Source: Saprospiraceae bacterium (GTDB lineage Bacteria; Bacteroidota; Bacteroidia; Chitinophagales; Saprospiraceae). From it: a stretch of DNA of 64,000 nucleotides. The stretch spans positions 744,001 to 808,000 of the forward strand of contig JADKBV010000011.1 of assembly GCA_016714895.1 (NCBI GenBank), written 5' to 3'. A program made the translations under genes and the position numbers. Under the pieces are notes generated by a model that worked only from the letters and a program-made list of their open reading frames with translations, did no database searches and was not told the DNA's origin. Shown here piece by piece: positions 42,423 to 48,984 of this stretch (position 1 is its first letter; the number at the start of each line of letters is the position of its first letter).

Positions 42423-43304
42423 CTACAGACTCCGGAGAAATTCTTTAACATCCGATACAGATAAAAATACCTTTGACTTAGGCGGCAATTTGATTTTTTG
42501 ACTGGTAGTCTGAAACCCGGAAATCAATAAATGACTGTCAGGACAGTTTTTTACCAATTCGTCCAGATAAGGTTGCAAAGGCGATTCCGCAAAACTATCA
42601 TTAAAAATACTATAAATATAAGTTGGCCTAAAAATGTGATATCCATCTATGACGTCATAAATAGAAACATTATTCCCCAGATTCAATACCTTAAAACCCG
42701 AGGAAGCGAGGATAAAATGTAAAAAAAGTAAGCTGAGTTCGTGACTTTCATTTTCAGGAAGGTATATCAGAAAACGTGCTTCAGGTTTAAAATCTTTGTA
42801 TTTGATTTTATCAATCGCAACAATCGTTTTTTTGCGGATGATATTGACGACAAAATTTTCATGAACTCCTTTAATACTTCCTGCCAGCCACATCATACTC
42901 AACTTGTCAAGAAGGGGATATACAACCTTTTCCATGGTTTGTTCGTAACCTTTAACTTCGATCTGATGGTCCAGAATTAAATTAAATTTGGCTTCCTCAA
43001 GATCAAACATAGCCATCATCAACGAATCAAGCTGATCTTCAAAGGCTGAACCAACCTGCACTACTTCGGCTACTTTTGCCTTTAATTCATCGTGGCTCAG
43101 GTTGGCAATTTTTGATATTTTAATTCCATGTCGATTCAACAAAGATATGTTCAGGATTTTTTGCAAATCCTGCTCCCTGTAATACCGAATGTTTGTCTCC
43201 GTCCTTTCAGGACAAATGATACCGTAGCGCTTTTCCCAAATACGGAGCGTGTGGGCTTTAACGCCCGACAGGTTTTCCAGATCTTTGATAGAATAAGCGA
43301 CCAT
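42423..43304 (-). CDS. MerR-family regulator with cobalamin-binding-like domain (CarH/LitR type)
   Basis: Transcription regulator of 293 residues. N-terminal MerR winged helix (about 1-70): YSIKDLENLSGVKAHTLRIW, EKRYGI, RYYREQDL. C-terminal half resembles the helical cap plus B12-binding Rossmann domain of CarH-type photoreceptors: MWLAGSIKGVHEN around 138-150, and ESHELSLLFLHFILASSGF at 186-204 followed by VLNLG. H188 fits the lower axial cobalamin ligand (ExH). The cap motif W-x9-EH reads W139-x9-E149-N150, with the His replaced by Asn. Light or B12 sensing is therefore possible but doubtful. CarH-like proteins often control carotenoid genes; none lie in this window. An inverted repeat upstream may be its own operator. 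Confidence 0.82.
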   Translation of the reverse strand: MVAYSIKDLENLSGVKAHTLRIWEKRYGIICPERTETNIRYYREQDLQKILNISLLNRHGIKISKIANLSHDELKAKVAEVVQVGSAFEDQLDSLMMAMFDLEEAKFNLILDHQIEVKGYEQTMEKVVYPLLDKLSMMWLAGSIKGVHENFVVNIIRKKTIVAIDKIKYKDFKPEARFLIYLPENESHELSLLFLHFILASSGFKVLNLGNNVSIYDVIDGYHIFRPTYIYSIFNDSFAESPLQPYLDELVKNCPDSHLLISGFQTTSQKIKLPPKSKVFLSVSDVKEFLRSL

Positions 43305-43371
43305 GTTTTTGTGTTACTAAAATAATGGAGCGAAACAAATAAAGTTTCATTTTGTTTAATGAAAAATTAAT

Positions 43372-43392
43372 ATTGTTTAACTTATTAACAAT
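43372..43392 (-). promoter_or_regulatory. Candidate operator upstream of MerR-type regulator
   Basis: ATTGTT (43372-43377) and AACAAT (43387-43392) form a near-palindrome of 21 nt, about 70 nt upstream of the MerR-type start codon. A second small inverted repeat, TTAAT/ATTAA, lies just next to it (43356-43370 area). Dyads of this size are typical of MerR-family autoregulatory sites; the link is inferred. Confidence 0.3.
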
Positions 43393-43789
43393 TTAATGGT
43401 GTTTTTAATGAAAATTCTGCCGGTAACAAGGAAACTTATTTAACATGTTTGGGTAAATGTTTTTATGCAGGAAGATGCACATTTTTGTTGTTTTTATGAT
43501 TACTATGTAGTTTAGGATACCAAAAGGTATTTTTGAGCTATGGTTACGATGGTCCGATATGGAAAAAATCAACCCGGATATATGTTTTTTTTTATTATAT
43601 TTTACTTGTAAATATATAAGCCTAACATTGTCAGTGAAAAGTATAATTAAATTCTTATATATTTAATAATGAGCTAATTATATATAATAATAATTGAGAT
43701 TTTATTTGTTTTATTCATCATTAACGCATACCTTTACGACCTCAAAACGAAACCTGAATTATTTTCCGATTTTACCTAAAACCGATAAT
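43393..43789. other. Intergenic region upstream of the PKD-like membrane protein
   Basis: AT-rich and non-coding by inspection. It contains the perfect inverted repeat ATACC-aaaa-GGTAT (43517-43530). No clear TAnnTTTG promoter is seen. The open frame that reaches back to a TTG at 43694 is judged non-coding. Confidence 0.4.
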
Positions 43790-44278
43790 ATGAACGTAGA
43801 ACATTACACATCTTTTATTCCCGCAAAAAAAAGTATTTCCTCAGTCTTTCATGTCAGCAAAAAAGCTGAAACCATGGTTCTCTCTTTTTTGGCTGTTATC
43901 GGCATTGCCGGTAGTATCTTTCTCGTAACATCAAGTGCATCCTATAAAAGTTCGGGACCTTCCCTTCCTGAATACGGCGCTATGTCTGCTTTTCTGACCA
44001 ATCTTGAATCAGAAAACAAAATGTCGTCAGATTTTAACAAATATGTTAAAATGGGCAATAAAGGCAAAGCAGGGGAAGCCATAGTTATGACTTTTCTGGA
44101 AGATGAAAAAGCTTCCCGCTATGTAATGGACATGGGAGATGGTGTCAGATTGGTGGTAACACAAAAAAACCTGATTTATACCTACGAAAAACCTGGTAAA
44201 TATACCATCGAATTGAAGGAAATTCAAAGAGGTATTTTACATCTGAGAGGAACCAAAGTAGTCAAAGTCAAAGAATAA
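43790..44278 (+). CDS. Single-pass membrane protein with PKD-like domain, unknown function
   Basis: 162 residues from ATG 43790; the longer frame from TTG 43694 adds a non-membrane, low-quality N-terminus. One hydrophobic segment (TMVLSFLAVIGIAGSIFLVTS, about residues 28-48) follows a basic, Ser/Lys-rich N-terminus, suggesting an inner-membrane anchor with the bulk outside the cytoplasm. The C-terminal half ends with a PKD-type strand pattern (TYEKPGKYTIELKEIQRGIL). No enzyme motifs are seen. It stands alone, with a strong terminator after it. Function not assigned. Confidence 0.7.
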   Translation: MNVEHYTSFIPAKKSISSVFHVSKKAETMVLSFLAVIGIAGSIFLVTSSASYKSSGPSLPEYGAMSAFLTNLESENKMSSDFNKYVKMGNKGKAGEAIVMTFLEDEKASRYVMDMGDGVRLVVTQKNLIYTYEKPGKYTIELKEIQRGILHLRGTKVVKVKE

Positions 44279-44298
44279 AAAATATACTCCTGAATACA

Positions 44299-44333
44299 AA
44301 TAGCCCGTCCAAACCGATGGGCTATTTTTTTTT
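44299..44333 (+). terminator. Intrinsic terminator after PKD-like membrane protein
   Basis: AATAGCCCGTC pairs with GATGGGCTATT (11 bp with one G-T) around a 6-nt loop and runs into a T9 tract. Confidence 0.9.
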
Positions 44334-44828
44334 GGTCAAGTCAGATACCATTTGAATAGGTATATTATGACAGATAGGATTGCCTTATGAAAAGACCTGC
44401 GTTATCTGATATATAAAGCTGATTGTTCCTTATTTGAGATTCCCTCAACTTTTGTTGCTGACTTCCGTTGGTTGGATTGTCTGATTGATTGTCTGAAATA
44501 GATATATTGGTTGTACTATTCCCGATTTATGTATCACTTTTTTATTACTATGCTTACTTTTGATGAAAAGGACCAACCTCTTTTTATGTATTAGCCGCAT
44601 ATAAGCGATATATAGGCATTGTTGTTTGATTTTTTTATTCGTTTGGCTCGTCAGGAAGGCTCTGTTTCTTTTAATGAAACCAAAAATACAATCCCCCTTT
44701 CTTTTTTCTGCACTTTTTTATTTTGAATTATTTAACCAAATTAACCATTTCGTTAATATAATTTTAACGGTTTAGCCATCTGTACTGTCGTCTTGTCGCT
44801 ATATTTTTCATTCTTAAAATAATACGAC
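44334..44828. other. Intergenic region, about 500 nt
   Basis: No gene seen. It holds a short tandem direct repeat GATTGTCTGATT (near 44477-44498) and the inverted repeat CGTTAA-tataatt-TTAACG (44751-44769), 60 nt before the outer-membrane protein start, which may be an operator. Confidence 0.35.
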
Positions 44829-45509
44829 ATGAAACGATTTTTTTTGATTTTACCATTATTTGTAACTGTATTGATTACAAAAACTTCCCATGCTCAGATA
44901 ACGGTGGGTGTTAAAACAGGTATTCACTTTGCAGATGCACGGGTTGAAGGTTTTGCCAATGATTTATTGCCGGAACCGGAAGTTTATTCAGGATTTGCCG
45001 GAGGTGTTTTTGTGGAATTACCGTTGCAAAACGGATTTTCTTTTCGTCCGGAATTAAATTATGTTCAAAAGGGCTTTCAGGCTATAGAAAATCTTTCATT
45101 TTCTGATATTGATATTCCCGTCGGAGCAGGACTGAAAACCAGAATCAATAATCTGGAAGTACCCCTCTTGTTTAAATATTCTTATGGAAATGAAGTGGCA
45201 AAATGGTATATCATAGCCGGTCCCAATGTTTCTTACGTCACCGATGCCTGGGCAAGACCGGTTGTAAGGGCCATTATTGAATTTACATTGCCTAGACAGG
45301 ATATTAACCTTTCAAATGATATTTACCGAAGATGGGATATCGCGGCAACCGGTGGATTGGGTGGTGAGATAAAAGCCGGTAAGGGCAAAATTATTGCTGA
45401 CTTGAGGTATACGCACGGATTTGCCAACTTTTTTGACAATCCCATTATTGACGTACAACTGAGAAATCAGGGTGTTACCTTGAGTGCAGGATACGCTTTT
45501 ACGTTTTAA
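44829..45509 (+). CDS. Outer-membrane beta-barrel protein (PorT-like family)
   Basis: 226 residues. Signal peptide MKRFFLILPLFVTVLITKTSHAQ, cleaved before ITVGVKTG. The mature part follows the small-barrel pattern common in Bacteroidota (GVKTGIHFAD, GVFVELPL, FSFRPELNYVQKGF, NNLEVPLLFKYSY, WYIIAGPNVSYV, GLGGEIKAG, IIADLRYTHGF) and ends in alternating residues with a terminal Phe (LSAGYAFTF), the usual barrel insertion signal. About eight strands can be counted by eye. Ligand or transport role is unknown. Monocistronic, followed by a structured inverted repeat. Confidence 0.85.
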   Translation: MKRFFLILPLFVTVLITKTSHAQITVGVKTGIHFADARVEGFANDLLPEPEVYSGFAGGVFVELPLQNGFSFRPELNYVQKGFQAIENLSFSDIDIPVGAGLKTRINNLEVPLLFKYSYGNEVAKWYIIAGPNVSYVTDAWARPVVRAIIEFTLPRQDINLSNDIYRRWDIAATGGLGGEIKAGKGKIIADLRYTHGFANFFDNPIIDVQLRNQGVTLSAGYAFTF

Positions 45510-45530
45510 AATATTTTTCTGTACATATAA

Positions 45531-45608
45531 ATAATCTGACCTCTTGCTGGTATCGGATAGGTAAAACTACCATCAATACGATATTTGTTAGGGTCAGATT
45601 ATTTTTTT
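45531..45608 (+). terminator. Nested inverted repeat with T-tract
   Basis: ATAATCTGACC (45531-45541) pairs perfectly with GGTCAGATTAT (45592-45602) and is followed by a T7 run. The 50-nt loop contains TATCG/CGATA and, inside that, GGTA/TACC. It probably terminates the barrel-protein transcript but is much longer than usual. Confidence 0.55.
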
Positions 45609-45745
45609 GTGTTTTCCAGGCTGAATAGGTAATAAATATTAGGATTTCTACAATGATGTGATAAATCCTTTTGTTTGCCATAATGTCGATCCGAAAAATC
45701 ATAAAGGCGTTAAAAAATTAATTTTTTTATATTATCGGAAACCTA

Positions 45746-45753
45746 TACCTTTG
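45746..45753 (+). promoter_or_regulatory. -7 box TACCTTTG
   Basis: Matches TAnnTTTG and is identical, with its preceding TA, to the box at 3206. It lies 117 nt before the ATG of the 45871 gene. No TTG is seen at -33. Confidence 0.5.
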
Positions 45754-45870
45754 AAGCTTGAGAACAAATTTCCCCCCCTGAATCCTAATTTCCTGCCTGT
45801 TTTGTTTTTAAAAAATAAACGAAACGAAGGAAAAGCAAACGACCATTATTAACTCAATAAATATGTACAA

Positions 45871-46335
45871 ATGAAAACATGGATTTTTTTATTTTTTATT
45901 CTTTTTTCAGGTAATATACTTACAGCTCAGCAAGAGTACACCTGGGAAGAATACGGTATTTCTTTCAGCCTGGCAGATGACTTCAGTGAAGTGGTCAACA
46001 ATTCAGAAGAATTTTCAGCAGTAGGCGATGGCATGGAGTTATCTATTATTCCTTTTTTGGATGAAACTATTGATAATAATGATATTACAGGATATGTGAT
46101 GGCTGTCGCAGCTTCCCTTGAACTGGACAGAATTGATGATGTAAACATTCTGAAACTTAATGGTTTCAAAGGTGGTTATGCAGAAGGTGTTTCCGGCAAC
46201 GAAAAAATCTTTTTGATGGGTTTAATTGACCCGAATTCTGATACCAATTTTTTTGTCATTATTACCTTTTTGGACAATGATGCAAATGCTATTGAAGAAG
46301 CAGTCAATATTTGTAAAAGTTTCCGAAGAATGTAA
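45871..46335 (+). CDS. Small secreted protein of unknown function
   Basis: 154 residues. Signal peptide MKTWIFLFFILFSGNILTAQ, cleaved before QEYTWEEYG. The mature protein is acidic, cysteine-poor apart from one Cys near the end (NICKSFRRM), and alternates short beta-type strands with helix-like EEAVNICKSF. It resembles the many small secreted proteins of Bacteroidota that have a single alpha/beta domain; no catalytic motif is visible. It is driven by its own -7 box and ended by a hairpin, so it is a single-gene unit. Confidence 0.72.
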   Translation: MKTWIFLFFILFSGNILTAQQEYTWEEYGISFSLADDFSEVVNNSEEFSAVGDGMELSIIPFLDETIDNNDITGYVMAVAASLELDRIDDVNILKLNGFKGGYAEGVSGNEKIFLMGLIDPNSDTNFFVIITFLDNDANAIEEAVNICKSFRRM

Positions 46336-46343
46336 ATTCTTAT

Positions 46344-46396
46344 AAACAACCCGTTTTTTGAGTTCATCTTTTATGATCTCTAAAAGCGGGTTGTTT
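46344..46396. terminator. Terminator-like inverted repeat between convergent genes
   Basis: AAACAACCCG (46344-46353) pairs with CGGGTTGTTT (46387-46396), extended inside by TTTT/AAAA. The stems are AT-flanked, so it can serve both strands. Confidence 0.55.
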
Positions 46397-46457
46397 CATT
46401 ATCTTTTAAAACATTGATCTGAACTACAACTTTATGACCAACGCTGCCGGTAAAAAA

Positions 46458-46850
46458 CTATTCAAAATCACCGTTGAATAATATTTCTTTCATGTGGATA
46501 ACTCCTACATAAATTCCGTTTTCTTCTACCGGGGCAACACTGATTTTGCAACTGGTCAAAAACCTGGGGACATATTTTGCATTTAAGGTAGCAGGTACGG
46601 AAATGGCAGGTTTGGACATGACTTCATAAACACTTACTTCTGAAGGTCTTTTTCCGGGAATGATGACTCCTTTGATGATATCAGAAATAACGACAATACC
46701 GTTGGCATCGCGATCATCTCTTTTCGCTATGATAAGCACATCCGTGTCGTGTTGTTTCATTTGATCGATGGCTTCTTTAACCGTTGCCAGACCATCGATA
46801 TAAAATATCCGGTTTGAAGCAATATCCTTGGCTGTTAAAAATCTATTCAT
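46458..46850 (-). CDS. CBS-domain pair protein
   Basis: 130 residues made of two CBS motifs and nothing else: first DGLATVKEAIDQMKQHDTDV plus DANGIVVISDIIKGVI, second SKPAISVPATLNAKYVPRFL plus ENGIYVGVIHMKEILF. Such stand-alone pairs bind adenine nucleotides and act as energy or nucleotide sensors. It is the last gene of the minus-strand group after the PII-like gene, 140 nt downstream, so it may have its own promoter. The neighbourhood suggests it senses nucleotides for the DUF1538 transport pair, which is inference. Confidence 0.85.
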   Translation of the reverse strand: MNRFLTAKDIASNRIFYIDGLATVKEAIDQMKQHDTDVLIIAKRDDRDANGIVVISDIIKGVIIPGKRPSEVSVYEVMSKPAISVPATLNAKYVPRFLTSCKISVAPVEENGIYVGVIHMKEILFNGDFE

Positions 46851-46990
46851 AAAATGTGTTTTATAAGTTATGGATTCATGTTGATTACTAAAATGAATGG
46901 CAATTTCGGAAAATCTGAAGGATATTGAATGACTTTACCTTTCTCAAAAAACAAAAATATTCAACATCATTATTTTCCGAAAGGATATCA

Positions 46991-47338
46991 TTATGTCAAA
47001 CGTTCTTCTTTGAGTTTGTCTTTGATTTTGTCAATTTGCCGGTCCAATCCCGTCACTTTGTCAATGCTCAGGACAATAGCAACCCCTCTGCCCGGATCTG
47101 TCAGTTTGCATTCCATACACAATGCATCGAGAATTTTATTGACACTATGTTCTTCGACAATAAACAAAATGACATCCGTACGGTCTTCGAGCGTGATACC
47201 GAAAAAACTGGATTCTGAAACGCCGGTACCTCTTCCCGACAAAATCACATCACCGGTAGCTCCGGCTTTTTTGGCCGCCTTAATCACTTCATTGGTGATT
47301 TCAGGACGAACGAGGGAAACGATCAATTTAAACCTCAT
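46991..47338 (-). CDS. PII-like nitrogen regulatory family protein
   Basis: 115 residues with the PII core: beta strand MRFKLIVSLVRPEITNEVIKAAKKAGATG, T-loop region GRGTGVSESSFFGITLEDRT, and B-loop TDPGRGVAIVLSIDKV. The T-loop lacks the uridylylated Tyr of GlnB (no RGY motif), so it is a PII-like rather than a canonical GlnB/GlnK. Proteins of this fold bind ATP/ADP and partner metabolites and dock on membrane transporters through the T-loop. The start overlaps the end of the upstream DUF1538 gene by 11 nt, strong evidence for translational coupling and joint function. Confidence 0.85.
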   Translation of the reverse strand: MRFKLIVSLVRPEITNEVIKAAKKAGATGDVILSGRGTGVSESSFFGITLEDRTDVILFIVEEHSVNKILDALCMECKLTDPGRGVAIVLSIDKVTGLDRQIDKIKDKLKEERLT

Positions 47339-48101
47339 GTTTTTTGTTTTGTAAATATTTTAATAAATCTATACTGATACCATAACCCAGTACGGCGATC
47401 ACCGGAAACAAACAGGCTAGTGCTACCATGCCAAAACCATCGATGGCAGGACTTCTGCCCGGAATGACAGTAGACAACCCGATACCCAAAGCGGCTACAA
47501 TCGGAACGGTAACTGTTGAAGTTGTTACACCACCAACATCATAAGCCAGAGCAATGAGATGTTTTGGTGCAAACATGGTCAGCAGGATGACAATCACATA
47601 ACTGCTGACTATATATAGGTACAAGGGGGTCCCTGAAACAATCCTGAAAACACTAAGTACCATAGCAATAGCTACACCCGAAGCAACGGTCAGCCTGAGT
47701 CCTTTTTTACCGATGGATCCTCCTGATATTTCACTTGCTTTGATGGCTACCGCTATCAGAGAAGGTTCTGCTACAGAAGTGGCAAACCCGATTACTCCTG
47801 CAAATATATATATCCAATAGTAAGCCAGCCAGCTTTCCGGATCATGATACGATGCTCGGATAAATTCGGGTGATGACAGCTGCACTGCCATGATTTTTCC
47901 TATCGGAAACAAGGCTTTTTCCAGGCCCATTAAAAACAAAGAAAGTCCCAGGATGACCAAAATAATACCCAACACCACTTTCCTGGGATTCGGTATCGGT
48001 TTTTTGATAACCATAAATTGAAAAAATACGACAATCCCGATCACCGGAGAAACATCCAGAATGGTTTGCCAAAATATTTTCAAAAAATCTATTATCATCA
48101 T
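47328..48101 (-). CDS. DUF1538 family integral membrane protein (second copy)
   Basis: 257 residues with about seven hydrophobic segments. Signature stretches: DVSPVIGIVVFFQF, LFLMGLEKALFPIGKIMA, GFATSVAEPSLIAVAIKA, ALAYDVGGVTTSTVTVPIVA, and PAIDGFGMVALACLFPVIAV. DUF1538 proteins are usually one chain with two such halves; here the two halves are separate genes 11 nt apart. Transported substrate unknown. Glycine-rich repeats in the AEPSL and GGVTTST segments probably line a pathway. It overlaps the PII-like gene, which probably gates it. Confidence 0.85.
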   Translation of the reverse strand: MMIIDFLKIFWQTILDVSPVIGIVVFFQFMVIKKPIPNPRKVVLGIILVILGLSLFLMGLEKALFPIGKIMAVQLSSPEFIRASYHDPESWLAYYWIYIFAGVIGFATSVAEPSLIAVAIKASEISGGSIGKKGLRLTVASGVAIAMVLSVFRIVSGTPLYLYIVSSYVIVILLTMFAPKHLIALAYDVGGVTTSTVTVPIVAALGIGLSTVIPGRSPAIDGFGMVALACLFPVIAVLGYGISIDLLKYLQNKKHEV

Positions 48102-48112
48102 AAAATCCTTTT

Positions 48113-48916
48113 TCAGGAATACATTACCATGCCATAAATCAAAACAAAAATTATAGGAATCAAAGACGCCAGTGCGATCAGACCAAAGCCGTCAATCAAT
48201 GGGTTTCTGCCTTTTATAATTTTTGACAACCCTACGCCCAAAGCAGTTACCAATGGAACGGTAATGGTGGAGGTTGTCACACCTCCTGAATCAAATGCCA
48301 ATCCAATGATTGCTGATGGAGCAAAATAAGTAAGTACAATAACTACCATATATCCTCCGATTATTAAAATATAAACAGGCCATCCTTTTAATATTCTTAT
48401 GACACCAAGTACAATGGCCAGACCCACTGCAAAAGCTACGGTTATTCTCAGACCTAAGGCAAAAGAAGTAATGGTGTCCGGTGAATTTTTTATCAATAAA
48501 CTGCTTGCCGAAATATTTGCAGCTTCACCTGCAATAGCTATCAATGCCGGTTCGGCTATCGTCGTCGAAAATCCCAATGCAAAGGCAAAGGTAAGAAGCC
48601 AGAATAAACTGCCTTTTCGGGCTAAAGCGTCTGCCATCATCTCTCCGATCGGAAACAAACCTATCTCAAGTCCTTCGACAAATAACATCAAACCTACCAC
48701 AACCAACAAACCTCCGATTAATACATTTTCAAGATTAGGAAAGGGTTGTTTTAATACCACCAACTGAAAAAATGTCACGACAAGGATGATCGGTAAAACA
48801 TCCGTAAAGGCCGTTCTGATTTTCACCAAAAAGATGGAAATTAATTTGCTTAACGTATGTTTTCTGATGTTTTCCAAAAGGCAGCGGATAAAATTCGTTC
48901 CTTTATCCAACAACAT
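48113..48916 (-). CDS. DUF1538 family integral membrane protein (first copy)
   Basis: 267 residues. N-terminal extension of about 35 residues, then a DUF1538 core parallel to the next gene: LPIILVVTFFQLVVLKQPFP, LFVEGLEIGLFPIGEMMADA, FSTTIAEPALIAIAGEAA, GLAFDSGGVTTSTITVPLV, and PLIDGFGLIALASLIPIIF. The paired genes probably form a heterodimeric pseudo-symmetric transporter. The start at ATG 48916 is 68 nt downstream of the uvrA stop on the same strand. Shorter starts exist inside the extension. Substrate unknown. Confidence 0.85.
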   Translation of the reverse strand: MLLDKGTNFIRCLLENIRKHTLSKLISIFLVKIRTAFTDVLPIILVVTFFQLVVLKQPFPNLENVLIGGLLVVVGLMLFVEGLEIGLFPIGEMMADALARKGSLFWLLTFAFALGFSTTIAEPALIAIAGEAANISASSLLIKNSPDTITSFALGLRITVAFAVGLAIVLGVIRILKGWPVYILIIGGYMVVIVLTYFAPSAIIGLAFDSGGVTTSTITVPLVTALGVGLSKIIKGRNPLIDGFGLIALASLIPIIFVLIYGMVMYS

Positions 48917-48984
48917 CTGCCTGAAATGGTTTCCTGCAGAAGAGGCTTCTGCTATAATTTAGAAAAAAAGCCTAATCAAAATCT

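Noticed and set aside
43694..44278. 194-codon version of the PKD-like membrane protein from TTG 43694
   Set aside because: ATG 43790 gives a sensible membrane protein; the extension has no support.
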